From an uncultured Pelagibacteraceae bacterium (GTDB taxonomy: Bacteria > Pseudomonadota > Alphaproteobacteria > Pelagibacterales > Pelagibacteraceae): DNA of 64,000 bases. Below the pieces are notes generated by a model that was given only the letters and a program-made list of their open reading frames with translations, made no database searches and was not told the origin of the DNA. The stretch is from assembly GCA_902594705.1 (NCBI GenBank), contig CACJNI010000001.1:186001-250000 (forward strand), written 5' to 3'. Both the position numbers and the translations under genes were made by a program. This document shows positions 11,179 to 20,302 of the stretch, piece by piece (position 1 is the stretch's first letter; each line of letters begins with the position of its first letter).

Positions 11179-11634
11179 TTATTCAGATTTATTTTTGGTA
11201 AAAGGCAGCCACTTTTCAAACGCTGATTTACTTGGTCCATCATATGGAATTGAGTAAGAGTTTGTTCTTGTCAATACTTCAATTCCTTTTGAGAAAACAA
11301 AAATAAAAACTATGACAAAAACAATTGTCATTATTTTAAATGGATCAAAATTTTTTGTCTTAAAAACACTAACAGCTTTTGCTTCAGCTCTATGAAATTG
11401 TTTAAACGTATAATAAACAGCAAATATTAAACCTATATGAGCAACATATGTCCCTGCCCAACCAAATGCAAAAGTAGCATAAGAAAATACGTATAAACTA
11501 AATACTGTTGTCCATATAAAACTCAAAACTAATAATATTTGTAGTCTCACAGTTTTTGGAAGGGCTCTTAAATCATTTTTACTATCGTCAAATAGTATAT
11601 TCGCTGATTCTTTCATCCAATTTTTTATAGACAT
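11179..11634 (-). CDS. hypothetical membrane protein, 3 TM segments
   Basis: A 151-residue protein I cannot assign. Three hydrophobic segments are visible (about residues 32-54, 57-78 and 102-120), preceded by an amphipathic N-terminus and followed by a charged tail with a Ser/Pro-rich stretch. It ends 7 nt after typA on the opposite strand and starts 60 nt before the YczE-like gene on the same strand, so it is probably second in a two-gene unit. Cytoplasmic-membrane location is inferred. Confidence 0.6.
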   Translation of the reverse strand: MSIKNWMKESANILFDDSKNDLRALPKTVRLQILLVLSFIWTTVFSLYVFSYATFAFGWAGTYVAHIGLIFAVYYTFKQFHRAEAKAVSVFKTKNFDPFKIMTIVFVIVFIFVFSKGIEVLTRTNSYSIPYDGPSKSAFEKWLPFTKNKSE

Positions 11635-11694
11635 AATTTATATTTACAATTTTTATTCAATATTAACAATCGACTAATTGTCCACTAAAAACAT

Positions 11695-12342
11695 TTACTT
11701 CGTAACTTTATCCACAATATAAATTCCTAAAGCTACTGCGGGACCTATACCAAATGCAAATATTATAGTACCCAAACCAACAGTTCCTCCCAAATACCAA
11801 CCAGATATAACAGCAGAAATTTCTAAAGTAGCTCGAATTAAAGCAATAGGAAGTTGAGTTTTTTTTGTTAGACCCGTCATCAATCCATCTCTAGGACCAG
11901 GACCTAAATTTGCTATTAAGTATATTCCACTTCCTAGACCGACAAGTAAAACAGAAAATACAGCAAGAATATATTTTGAAAAAGTAGTCAAAGGTGGATC
12001 AAAAAGAAAAAGTGTCAAATCGATTATCGTTGCTATAATTAAAATATTTAGAATTGTACCAATTCCTGGTTTTTGTTTTAGTGGAAACCAAAACCCTAAA
12101 ACAATAATACTTATTATGAATGTAGATAATCCGATCGAAATATTTAATATGTTTGATAACCCTTCTGCAAGAACAGACCATGGAGAATTACCAGTAGTAG
12201 AAACTAATAAAAGACCCTCTCCCAACCCAAACAAAGATAAACCAACACATAAAAGTAAAAAAGTTGTAAATTTAGGTTTTAAATTTAAAGGTTTTTCTGA
12301 GCTCCAAGATTTTGAGGGGATATTTTTAATGGTTAAAAACAT
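11695..12342 (-). CDS. YczE/YitT-family membrane protein
   Basis: A 215-residue integral membrane protein with about five to six hydrophobic segments. The stretch LGLGLGEG-like (SLFGLGEGLLL), the loop TTGNSPWSVLAEGLS and the repeated GPGPRDGLMTGL are characteristic of the YczE/YyaS/YitT group, in which a GPxDxL-type motif sits between two transmembrane segments. Function in the family is unclear (a role in lipopeptide export or protein activation has been suggested for YczE). The gene is divergent from the secreted DUF6134-type protein at 12422. Confidence 0.7.
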   Translation of the reverse strand: MFLTIKNIPSKSWSSEKPLNLKPKFTTFLLLCVGLSLFGLGEGLLLVSTTGNSPWSVLAEGLSNILNISIGLSTFIISIIVLGFWFPLKQKPGIGTILNILIIATIIDLTLFLFDPPLTTFSKYILAVFSVLLVGLGSGIYLIANLGPGPRDGLMTGLTKKTQLPIALIRATLEISAVISGWYLGGTVGLGTIIFAFGIGPAVALGIYIVDKVTK

Positions 12343-12421
12343 AATTCTTTAGACTATTTATCTTTTAAACATAAAAATTCTATATAAAGTTCAAACAAGT
12401 TAATTAAAATGATATGAAATA

Positions 12422-13099
12422 ATGAGAAAATTCTTAGTAATATTGTTGGTTTTATCTCCTCTTTTTTTGCAAGCACATACTGACCACTATAAAAATTATA
12501 CAAACATAGAAATGGAGATATTTAAAGATGATGAAAAAATTGGAGAAAGTATTTTCACATTTAAAAAAGAAAAAAATAAATTTATTGTTAAAAATAAGAC
12601 TAATTTCAATGTAAAATTATTGGGTGTTACAGTGTTCTCCATAAATAGTAGAGGTACTGAAGAATATATTGGAGACCAATTAATTTCATTTAACTCAGAA
12701 ACATTTCAAAACAATAAGAGAAAATATGTAAATTTAATTTTTGATGAAAAAAAAGAGAAGTTTATAATTGATGGTTCATCATATAAGGGTGAGGCGGATA
12801 AAGAAAATATAATCGGCCATTGGTGGAATCATAGAATTTTGCAAACTGAGACACAAATAAGTCCATTATCTGGAAGTGTAAAAAAACAAAACATAGAATT
12901 TTTAGGAAAAGAAAAAATTAAACTTTATAATAAAGAATATGATGTAGAACACTTTAGACTATTTTCTACTGACCCAAATCTACCTGATGATAAAAAATTA
13001 AATTTTGAAGTATGGTATGATAAGAAAAAAGCATTGATTATAAAAGTAGCTTATAAAAGAATGGGTTTATGGGAATATAGACTAAAAAAAATTCAATAA
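12422..13099 (+). CDS. secreted DUF6134-family protein
   Basis: A 225-residue protein with a signal peptide (MRKFLVILLVLSPLFLQA) and no transmembrane segment after it. The body is beta-rich: repeated charged strands such as VKLLGVTVFSINSRGTEEY, a central GHWWNHRILQ, and KLNFEVWYDKKKALIIKVAY near the end, the pattern of proteins that report cleaved glucose/lipid-like DUF6134 domains in alphaproteobacteria. Periplasmic location is inferred. Function unknown. It is convergent with pmbA, with no gap. Confidence 0.6.
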   Translation: MRKFLVILLVLSPLFLQAHTDHYKNYTNIEMEIFKDDEKIGESIFTFKKEKNKFIVKNKTNFNVKLLGVTVFSINSRGTEEYIGDQLISFNSETFQNNKRKYVNLIFDEKKEKFIIDGSSYKGEADKENIIGHWWNHRILQTETQISPLSGSVKKQNIEFLGKEKIKLYNKEYDVEHFRLFSTDPNLPDDKKLNFEVWYDKKKALIIKVAYKRMGLWEYRLKKIQ

Positions 13100-14416
13100 T
13101 TATTTTCCCGCTACTGTCATTTGATTAATCAAAAGTGTAGGTGCATTTGTAGAGTATTTCATCTCTAGATCGTTTGCCAAAGTAATATTCTTGAACATTT
13201 CCTTAAAATTTCCAGCAATAGTTATTTCACTTACTGGGTAAGTTAGTTCTCCATCCTCAACCATAAATCCTGACGCTCCAACTGAGTAATCTCCTGTAAT
13301 AATATTACCTCCATGGCCTATAGTCTCTGTTATGTATAGAAACTTCTTTTCTGAATTTAGCAAATCCTTAAAACTTAAGGTACCATTTTCAAAGTATAAG
13401 TTTGTTGTTCCTCCAGACCTACCGTTAGATTTTAAATTTAACTTTTTACCATAATAAGTATCAATTAAATAATTTTTTAAAATGCCATTCTCAACTAGTT
13501 TCAGAGAGTTTGTTTCAACACCCTCGCTATCAAAGTTTTGGGAGCCTAATCCTTTTTCAATTTTTGGATCATCTATGATATTAATTGAATTTGGAAAAAC
13601 TTCAGAATTGATTTGATCTTTTAAAAAAGAAGTTCCTCTTGCAATAGCACTCGCACTAATTGCACTTGCTAGTGTACTTAATATACCTTTGGAAATTCTT
13701 TTATCGAATATTACTCCAATTTTTTCACTCTTAATTTTTTTTGGACCTAACTTTTTTATTGCTTTGTTGGCAGCTATTTTTCCAATTTCTTCTGGTTTCA
13801 TCATATCTTGCAAGAATCTTGTGCTACCAAACTCATAATCTCTTTCCATTGCACCATTAATTCTTGATACAGCTACACATGAAGATGAAAAATTTGAGGT
13901 TTTGTATCCACCTAAGAAACCATTACTGTTTGCGAGTATAAAATTATTTTTATTTTCGGTAAAACCAGCTTCAGTATTAACTATTTTTTCGTCCGTTGAT
14001 GCTGTTTCTTCAACTTTTTTTAAAAATTCAATCTTTTTATCATTTGGATAATGTGTTTCATCATAGAGATTAAGGTCTCTTATCTCTTTAGACATTAAAT
14101 CTTTATCTGGTAACGAATTATTTTCATCTGATGGAGTAATTTTTGTAGCATCAATACAACGTTCTATTAGTTTTTCTAAGTTTGATTTAGATAAATCTGA
14201 TGAATTTATGCTTGATTTTTTTTTCTCTATGTAAGTAGTTAAATTGACAGCAAAACTATCTGCTCTATTTGACTCATCTAATTTTTTATTTCTAAAACTA
14301 ACATTTTCTGAAACAGAGTGAATTACTTTTACACCCACATCCGTGGCTCCTAGTTTTTTAGAGTTCTCAATACAATAAGACGCTATATCTTTTAAAAATT
14401 CCTGATCCCTTATCAT
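13100..14416 (-). CDS. pmbA: TldE/PmbA metalloprotease partner subunit
   Basis: A 438-residue TldD/PmbA-family protein. It lacks the zinc-binding HExxxH found in TldD and therefore is the TldE/PmbA-type partner; the two form a heterodimer that cleaves linear, unfolded peptides (for example microcin maturation and antitoxin degradation in E. coli). The C-terminal half carries the conserved GGTTNLYFENG and DYSVGASGFMVEDGEL stretches. It starts 5 nt after the tldD stop, so the subunits are co-translated. No RiPP precursor candidate is visible nearby. Confidence 0.93.
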   Translation of the reverse strand: MIRDQEFLKDIASYCIENSKKLGATDVGVKVIHSVSENVSFRNKKLDESNRADSFAVNLTTYIEKKKSSINSSDLSKSNLEKLIERCIDATKITPSDENNSLPDKDLMSKEIRDLNLYDETHYPNDKKIEFLKKVEETASTDEKIVNTEAGFTENKNNFILANSNGFLGGYKTSNFSSSCVAVSRINGAMERDYEFGSTRFLQDMMKPEEIGKIAANKAIKKLGPKKIKSEKIGVIFDKRISKGILSTLASAISASAIARGTSFLKDQINSEVFPNSINIIDDPKIEKGLGSQNFDSEGVETNSLKLVENGILKNYLIDTYYGKKLNLKSNGRSGGTTNLYFENGTLSFKDLLNSEKKFLYITETIGHGGNIITGDYSVGASGFMVEDGELTYPVSEITIAGNFKEMFKNITLANDLEMKYSTNAPTLLINQMTVAGK

Positions 14417-14421
14417 TTAGA

Positions 14422-15834
14422 TTAAAGTTTTGTTCCACCCACGGTCATCTTATTTATAAGAATTGATGGCTGAGCTACTCCTACTGGAACACCCTGTCCA
14501 GCTTTCCCACATGTTCCAATACCTGGATCTAATTTCATATCATTACCAACTAATGAAACTTCTTTTAAAATTGATGGTCCATCTCCAATTAATGTAGCAC
14601 CTTTGATTGGTGATCCAATTTTACCATTATTTATTTCATATGCTTCTGTGCAGTTAAAGACAAATTTTCCTGAAGTTATGTCTACTTGTCCTCCCCCAAA
14701 ACTTACAGCGAAAATACCTTTATCAACTGAACTTATCATTTCATCTTGCGAATATTTACCCGACAACATCATTGTATTTCTCATTCTTGGTAAAACCACA
14801 TGTTTATAACTTTCTCTTCTTCCGCTACCTGTTGACTTAGTTCCCATCAAACGAGCGTTTAAACGGTCTTGCATATAGTTTTTTAAAATTCCATTTTCTA
14901 TCAAAACTGTATTTTCAGTAGGCGTTCCTTCATCGTCTATCGTCAAACTTCCTCTTCTTTGATGTAAGGTGCCGTCATCTACAATTGTAACTCCTTCACT
15001 AGCTACTTGCTGCCCCATTAGATTATGAAAAGCTGAAGTTTTTTTTCTATTAAAATCTCCCTCAAGACCATGTCCGATTGCTTCGTGAATTAAAATTGCC
15101 GGCCATCCAGGACCTAAAACAACTTTCATCTCTCCTGCTGGCGCTGGTTTGCTCTCTAAATTGACATTGGCGATTCTAAAAGCTTCATCACAAACATCTT
15201 TCCAGCTTCCATCTTTTAGATAATCATCATAACTTTGTCTTCCTCCAACTCCATAAACACCTGTTTCTTTTTTTCCATCTTTCTCTAATACGACAGAAAC
15301 GTTGAATCTGACTAATGGTCTATCATCTTTCAAAACTTGATTATCAGACCTAATAATTTCTATTGATTTATGTTCACCTAAAAAATTTGCAGTTACTTGA
15401 TTTACAGTTGGGCTTTTTGATCTTAAATAGTTATTAACACTATTCAGCAAATCTATTTTCGAGTCGAACGTCTTGTTTTCTATAGGATTAATGTTTTCGT
15501 AATATTTGCTATTAGTTTTAGGAATTTCGTGATTATAGGTTCCTTTTTTTGACTTTAACGTATCTTTTAAATTCTCGCTTGATTTTCTTAGTGATTCTTT
15601 TGAAATATCATTAGAATGAGAGTAAGCAACAACCTCTCCTGTCACAGCTCTGAAACCATATCCTTGATCAGAGTTATAAGTTGAGCTCTTTATTTTATTA
15701 TCATCTAAAACAATAGACTCAGATTTATGATTTTCTAAATATAATTCTCCGTCATCACAATTTTTTAAGGTTTCAGTAACAATTGCTTCAGCTTGTGATG
15801 TATCTATATCTGTTTCTTTGAAGAAATTTGACAT
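14422..15834 (-). CDS. tldD: TldD metalloprotease subunit
   Basis: A 470-residue zinc metalloprotease subunit. The catalytic HEAIGHGLEGD motif (HExxxH plus downstream Asp) lies near residue 250, and the C-terminal GIGTCGKAGQGVPVGVAQPS segment is a typical TldD signature. With PmbA it forms the TldD/E peptidase. It is the first gene of a two-gene minus-strand operon. The protein is full length. Substrates in SAR11-like bacteria are unknown to me. Confidence 0.95.
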   Translation of the reverse strand: MSNFFKETDIDTSQAEAIVTETLKNCDDGELYLENHKSESIVLDDNKIKSSTYNSDQGYGFRAVTGEVVAYSHSNDISKESLRKSSENLKDTLKSKKGTYNHEIPKTNSKYYENINPIENKTFDSKIDLLNSVNNYLRSKSPTVNQVTANFLGEHKSIEIIRSDNQVLKDDRPLVRFNVSVVLEKDGKKETGVYGVGGRQSYDDYLKDGSWKDVCDEAFRIANVNLESKPAPAGEMKVVLGPGWPAILIHEAIGHGLEGDFNRKKTSAFHNLMGQQVASEGVTIVDDGTLHQRRGSLTIDDEGTPTENTVLIENGILKNYMQDRLNARLMGTKSTGSGRRESYKHVVLPRMRNTMMLSGKYSQDEMISSVDKGIFAVSFGGGQVDITSGKFVFNCTEAYEINNGKIGSPIKGATLIGDGPSILKEVSLVGNDMKLDPGIGTCGKAGQGVPVGVAQPSILINKMTVGGTKL

Positions 15835-15919
15835 TTTAAGAATGTAGTAGTGATTATTAATATATCAACTGCTTATTTGGCACATTTGTAAAAATAAAAT
15901 ATTCAAATATAGTTTGATT

Positions 15920-16264
15920 ATGAAGGTTTTTTTTAACAATTCATGCAAAATCTGCAGAGCAGAAATTAATATTTATAAAAAAGAAAACATAGAAAATTTG
16001 AATTGGATAGACATTACTAAAAATAAAAATGCTGAATTAGAAACAAAAAAAACTGATAAAGAGCTTCTAAGAAGACTTCATGTAGAACAAGATGGAAAAA
16101 TCTATGTAGGCATTGATGCTTTTTTGCTTATTTGGAAAAGTATTCCAAAATACAAGTTTCTTTATAAATTTTTTAAACTCCCGGTCATTTACCAGTTATT
16201 TTATGTAGGATATGAAATTGTAGCGTTTTTTTTGTATTTAAAAAATAGACACCAACTAAACTAA
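15920..16264 (+). CDS. DUF393 / DCC-family thiol-disulfide-like protein
   Basis: A 114-residue protein of the DCC (DUF393) family, recognised by an N-terminal strand with FFNNSCKICRAEI, where CxxC is the defining motif, and by the middle segment with a conserved GIDAFLLIWKSIPKY. The family is proposed to be thiol-disulfide oxidoreductase-like, but this is not proven. I choose the ATG at 15920 over the TTG at 15914, because the family starts directly with the strand before CxxC. It ends overlapping the opposite-strand gene by 4 nt. Confidence 0.75.
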   Translation: MKVFFNNSCKICRAEINIYKKENIENLNWIDITKNKNAELETKKTDKELLRRLHVEQDGKIYVGIDAFLLIWKSIPKYKFLYKFFKLPVIYQLFYVGYEIVAFFLYLKNRHQLN

Positions 16265-16554
16265 TGTTGAATAGCGTATAAAATCTGGGTTACAAAAGAT
16301 AAAAATATAAAAAAAGAGAAAAATAAAATAAAATACATAACTGTGACCGCTCTATTCCTCTTTCTTCTTAAAATAACAAATTTTTTATCATCGAGAAAAG
16401 AAATATCTCTATCACCTGGCACTGGATAATCATAACTCCATCTCCATAAAGATGAACCAAATCTTTTATCTAGTTTATTGTAATAATTTACCCAAGCCAA
16501 TGACCACATAAACATTAAAAATAAAAATGTTAAAGCTAAAAAAGTTGAGAACAT
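16261..16554 (-). CDS. hypothetical two-TM membrane protein
   Basis: A 97-residue protein with one hydrophobic segment at each end (about 3-22 and 72-92) and a charged middle containing the conserved-looking LWRWSYDYPVPGDRDISF. No family is recognised. The arrangement suggests both termini face the same side. It lies between two plus-strand genes and shares 4 nt with the DUF393 gene. Confidence 0.55.
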   Translation of the reverse strand: MFSTFLALTFLFLMFMWSLAWVNYYNKLDKRFGSSLWRWSYDYPVPGDRDISFLDDKKFVILRRKRNRAVTVMYFILFFSFFIFLSFVTQILYAIQH

Positions 16555-16586
16555 AAATATATTAAATTATATTAAATTTTTTTTAT

Positions 16587-17306
16587 ATGTCTATCTGGGG
16601 AAGTTTAATTGGTGGGATGATCGGTTTTTCTTTAGGAGGGCCGTTTGGAATGCTATTAGGTTCCTTAATTGGTGGAAAAGTATCAAGATCAAGATCATCA
16701 TTTAAATCTTTTGCACAACCTCAACAAGTTTTTGCATTAGCTCTTATAGTTTTATCAGCGAAACTGAGTAAAGCAGACGGTCAGGTTAGTAGAGAGGAAT
16801 TAATAGCGGTAAAAGATAAACTCAAAATTCCAGAACATGAATTAGATCAAGTTGGAAAAATTTTTAATAAAGCTAAAGAAGAAAGCACTGGTTACGAGCC
16901 ATATGCAAAACAAATAGCTCAGATTTATCAAGGAAATATAAATGTATTGGAAGAAGTCATTAATATATTATTTTATATTGCAGAAGCTGATGGAAATATA
17001 AGTGATCAAGAATTTAGAATGATACAACATGTTTCTCAATTATTTGGTCTTAGTAACGCCCAGTTCAATGGAATAGTTGAGGGTAGAAAATCATCAGATA
17101 AACTCAATCCATATGTGGTATTAGAGAGCAAACCTGACGATAATCTTACAGATATTAGAAAAAGATATTTAAAATTAAGTAAAGAACACCATCCTGACTT
17201 ACTTCTAAGTAAAGGAGTTCCTCAGGAAGTTATTGAGGAAAGTAAAAAGAAAATGAGAGCTATTAATTCAGCCTGGGATCAAATCCAAAAGCTAAAGAGT
17301 AATTAA
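16587..17306 (+). CDS. TerB-like / J-domain (DjlA-type) protein
   Basis: This 239-residue protein combines three parts. Residues 1-30 form a glycine-rich hydrophobic segment (GSLIGGMIGFSLGGPFGMLLGSLIGG), probably a membrane anchor with glycine-zipper packing. Residues 45-165 match a TerB-type helical domain (ADGQVSREELIAV and AEADGNISDQEF repeats). Residues 170-239 are a J-domain with the HHPD tripeptide in SKEHHPDLLLSKG, the DnaK-stimulating motif. This order is that of DjlA co-chaperones. It converges with aceA, overlapping 4 nt. Confidence 0.85.
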   Translation: MSIWGSLIGGMIGFSLGGPFGMLLGSLIGGKVSRSRSSFKSFAQPQQVFALALIVLSAKLSKADGQVSREELIAVKDKLKIPEHELDQVGKIFNKAKEESTGYEPYAKQIAQIYQGNINVLEEVINILFYIAEADGNISDQEFRMIQHVSQLFGLSNAQFNGIVEGRKSSDKLNPYVVLESKPDDNLTDIRKRYLKLSKEHHPDLLLSKGVPQEVIEESKKKMRAINSAWDQIQKLKSN

Positions 17307-18577
17307 AATTGCTCAGATTCTGTTGAGCCTTCCATTGCTGTTGTGGAGCTCTTTCCAGAACTTATTGTATTGGAAACTGCATCAAAATAAGAAGTGCCAA
17401 CTTCTCGTTGATGTTTAACACTGGTATATCCATCTTTTTCTCTAGCAAATTCATTTTGTTGTATTCTAGAGTAAGCAGTCATACCTTCCTTTTTATACTT
17501 TTCTGCAAGCTCGAAAATAGCAATATTTTGCGTATGGAAACCTGCTAAAGTTATAAATTGAAATTTATATCCCATCATTCCAATTTTAGTTTGAAATGTT
17601 GCAATCTCATCATCAGATAAATGTTTCTTCCAATTAAATGATGGGGAGCAATTATAAGCTAACATCTTGCCAGGAAATTTTGAATGTATTGCATCAGCAA
17701 ACTTTTTTGCTTCATCTAAATTAGGTGTTGCAGTTTCACACCATATTAAATCCGCGTAAGGTGCATAAGCTAACCCTCTTGAGATTGCTTGATCAATACC
17801 ATCTTTTACATAATAAAAGCCTTCAGGTGACCTTTCTCCGGTTAAAAACGGTTTGTCATTTTCATCAAAATCGTTTGTTATTAGTTTCGCAGCGTTGGCA
17901 TCTGTTCTTGCAAGAATAATGAGAGGAACGTCGGCAATATCAGCTGCCAATCTTGCTGCTTTTAGATTTCGGACCATGGTTCCAGTAGGAACAAGTACCT
18001 TACCGCCCATATGTCCACATTTTTTTTCACTAGCTAGTTGGTCTTCAAAATGAACTCCGGCTGCGCCAGCTTTTATAAATTTTTTTGTTAGCTCAAATAC
18101 ATTTAACGGCCCACCAAATCCTGCTTCGCCATCTGCAATAATTGGCAACATGTAATCAGTTCTTTCGCTGCTATTCATATCTCCATCTGCTATTTCCATA
18201 TGCTGAATTTGATCAGCTCTAATTAAAGAATTATTCATAGACTCAACTAATTTAGGTGCGCTGTCGTAAGGATATAAAGATTGATCAGGATACATTTCAC
18301 CAGCACTGTTTGCGTCTGCTGCAACTTGCCAACCACTTAAATAGATCGCTTTTAAACCTGCTTTTGCATGTTGAACAGCTTGATTTCCTGATAAAGAACC
18401 AAGTGTATTTACATATGGCTCTGTATTCAACAATCTCCAGAGTTTTTGAGATTGCTGTTTACACATTGAATACTCAATTCTAATAGATCCTCTTAGCCTT
18501 TCTACTTCATCTGGCTTATAATCCCTTTGTATTCCTGCAAATCTTTTCAACTCGTACGAGATTTTCTCGGCTGACAT
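17303..18577 (-). CDS. aceA: isocitrate lyase
   Basis: A 424-residue glyoxylate-shunt enzyme cleaving isocitrate into succinate and glyoxylate. The catalytic signature KKCGHMGGKVLVPT is near residue 190, with metal-binding DGEAGFGG earlier and SPSFNWKKHL near residue 310. An AAAGGGGG ribosome binding site sits just upstream of the ATG. Length matches the shorter bacterial form. The gene lies 29 nt downstream of a tiny gene (18607-18768) in the same orientation and is divergent from the ScfR-type regulator; box repeats in the shared spacer suggest control by acyl-CoA or acetate-type signals. Confidence 0.98.
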   Translation of the reverse strand: MSAEKISYELKRFAGIQRDYKPDEVERLRGSIRIEYSMCKQQSQKLWRLLNTEPYVNTLGSLSGNQAVQHAKAGLKAIYLSGWQVAADANSAGEMYPDQSLYPYDSAPKLVESMNNSLIRADQIQHMEIADGDMNSSERTDYMLPIIADGEAGFGGPLNVFELTKKFIKAGAAGVHFEDQLASEKKCGHMGGKVLVPTGTMVRNLKAARLAADIADVPLIILARTDANAAKLITNDFDENDKPFLTGERSPEGFYYVKDGIDQAISRGLAYAPYADLIWCETATPNLDEAKKFADAIHSKFPGKMLAYNCSPSFNWKKHLSDDEIATFQTKIGMMGYKFQFITLAGFHTQNIAIFELAEKYKKEGMTAYSRIQQNEFAREKDGYTSVKHQREVGTSYFDAVSNTISSGKSSTTAMEGSTESEQF

Positions 18578-18606
18578 TGTTCCCCCTTTAAAAAAACTAA
18601 TTCTTT

Positions 18607-18768
18607 TTACTTTTCGTTATATTCTTCTGTAAACTCATTCATTCCACTTGATCCCCAATCGCAGTGGTCATCTCTTAAATAAACCCCTCTGCTTCTATGC
18701 TCTTGGTGCTCTTGGTGATTTGTAGTTTGAGAACTAGATTCAATGTTTTTTATAGTATTTTTGTCCAT
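18607..18768 (-). CDS. small co-directional peptide upstream of aceA
   Basis: A 53-residue frame beginning at ATG 18768 (a longer form would use GTG at 18804, but that would run through the TTTACAAA boxes, so the ATG is preferred). The product is polar, with no signal peptide, a His/Glu run (HQEHQEHRSRG) and DDHCDWGSSGMNEF. I recognise no family. No Shine-Dalgarno is visible. It sits 29 nt ahead of aceA and could be co-transcribed, so a role linked to glyoxylate-shunt control or merely a leader is possible. The frame may be fortuitous. Confidence 0.5.
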   Translation of the reverse strand: MDKNTIKNIESSSQTTNHQEHQEHRSRGVYLRDDHCDWGSSGMNEFTEEYNEK

Positions 18769-18781
18769 GTAAACTTTATAA

Positions 18782-18871
18782 TTTACAATATTTACAAAAT
18801 CCACTAAAAATGTTAAAATTATAGTAAATACAATAAATTTTTTGTAAATAATAATTTACAAAGTTTACAAA
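18782..18871. promoter_or_regulatory. array of TTTACAAA boxes between aceA unit and ScfR-type regulator
   Basis: Boxes: TTTACAA at 18782-18788 and TTTACAAA at 18791-18798 on the aceA side; TTTGTAAA at 18841-18848, TTTACAAA at 18855-18862 and TTTACAAA at 18864-18871 on the regulator side. The last box ends only 6 nt before the regulator ATG. ScfR-family regulators (RamB in corynebacteria, PccR in Rhodobacter) bind TTTGCAAA-type repeats, so these look like the AT-drifted operators of the neighbouring regulator. Confidence 0.6.
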
Positions 18872-18877
18872 TAGTAA

Positions 18878-20302
18878 ATGAGTCAAGTAGAATTAAACAT
18901 TGGTCCAAAAATAAAAGCTTTTAGAAGACAGCTAGGTATGCAGGCAAACAAACTAGCCTCACAACTTAACATTTCACCAAGTTATTTAGCTTTAATCGAG
19001 GGTGGTAAAAGAAAAATTGACGGGGAGTTACTTTTAAAAATTTGTGAGGAGTTAAGCATCAACATTAGTGATCTAACAAATAAATCAGATATCAATATGG
19101 TCAACACAATTTCAGAATTGCTTGATGATCAACTTTTTGAAGATTTGGATATAGTTGGTCCAGAAGTTAAAGATCTAGCAAATAGTAATCCAAAAATTGG
19201 TAAAGCTCTAATAAGATTAGGAGACATTTTGAAAAAAAAAGATCATGAATTGGTTAACAAAATTGAAAAACTTTCAGGAAAAATTGTTGATAATAGAAAA
19301 AACTCATTTCCTGGAGAAGTAATTTCAGATTTTTTGCAAGAAAATAGAAATTTTTTTCCAAAACTAGAGGAATTTGCAAATCAAATCTTTGAACAAATAA
19401 AACAAAATAATAGAACAAGATATATTGCTTTATGTGATTATTTAAAATCAGAGTATAAAATTGAAGTACAAGATATAATTCCTGAGGAAGGAAAACCCTT
19501 TTCAAAAATTTATGATAACAAAAATAGAAAGTTACTATTGTCTGATTATTTATCTTTGGAAACAAAGAAATTACATGCTGCAGCTCAAATTGCACAAGAG
19601 GGAGCTAGTGACATAATAAATTCTTATCTTGATACTTTTAATTATCCAAATGAAGAGTCGAAAAAATTAACAAAAGTTGCTTTATTAAACTATTGTGGTG
19701 CAGCAATTTTAATGCCCTACAAATTATTTCATTCTGAATGTAAAAAACTTAAATATGATTTAGAGTTATTGCAAAATACTTTTGCAACTTCATTCGAACA
19801 AGTCACACACAGAGTCACATGTTTGAATGATCCTAAATTACCTGGGGTTCCTTTTCATTTTTTGAGAGTTGATGTCGCTGGAAATATTTCAAAAAGATTT
19901 TCATTGTCAGGTATAGAAATACCACGTTATGGTGGTGCTTGTCCTCGATGGAATGTATATTCGGCTTTTTCTAGACCTGGTGTTATACAGGCTGCAGTAA
20001 GTAAAATGACTAATGGCGAAAAGTATGTATGTATAGCAAGAACTGTTGAAAAAGGTATAGGAAGATATGGACAAAAAAAAAGTATGTTATCTATTGGACT
20101 TGGATGTGAAGCCAAATATGCAAGAGATTTTGTTTATACGGAAAACTTAGATTTGAATGATAAAAAATCAGAGATACCTGTAGGGGTTTCATGTAGAACT
20201 TGTGATAGACTGGATTGTTCTCAAAGAGCCTTTCCACCATTGCATAAAAAATTTGATGTAGACATTAATTCTAGAGGAGTATCTGTATATGTCAGTGATT
20301 AA
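18878..20302 (+). CDS. ScfR/RamB-type short-chain fatty acyl transcriptional regulator
   Basis: A 474-residue XRE-type regulator. Residues 8-63 form a helix-turn-helix (LASQLNISPSYLALIEGGKRK), the middle region is an ImmA/IrrE-like domain that lacks a clear HExxH, and the C-terminal DUF2083-like region carries VSCRTCDRLDCSQRAFPP, a Cys cluster. Family members such as RamB, PccR and MccR respond to short-chain acyl-CoAs and control acetate or propionate assimilation. It is divergent from aceA, which fits a role in glyoxylate-shunt control. No Shine-Dalgarno precedes the ATG, and the box array reaches the start, suggesting autorepression. Confidence 0.88.
   Translation: MSQVELNIGPKIKAFRRQLGMQANKLASQLNISPSYLALIEGGKRKIDGELLLKICEELSINISDLTNKSDINMVNTISELLDDQLFEDLDIVGPEVKDLANSNPKIGKALIRLGDILKKKDHELVNKIEKLSGKIVDNRKNSFPGEVISDFLQENRNFFPKLEEFANQIFEQIKQNNRTRYIALCDYLKSEYKIEVQDIIPEEGKPFSKIYDNKNRKLLLSDYLSLETKKLHAAAQIAQEGASDIINSYLDTFNYPNEESKKLTKVALLNYCGAAILMPYKLFHSECKKLKYDLELLQNTFATSFEQVTHRVTCLNDPKLPGVPFHFLRVDVAGNISKRFSLSGIEIPRYGGACPRWNVYSAFSRPGVIQAAVSKMTNGEKYVCIARTVEKGIGRYGQKKSMLSIGLGCEAKYARDFVYTENLDLNDKKSEIPVGVSCRTCDRLDCSQRAFPPLHKKFDVDINSRGVSVYVSD

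Noticed and set aside
19254-19595. 113-residue frame antisense to the ScfR-type regulator
   Set aside because: Hydrophobic/aromatic composition is that expected from reading an AT-rich conserved gene backwards; no start signal or family.
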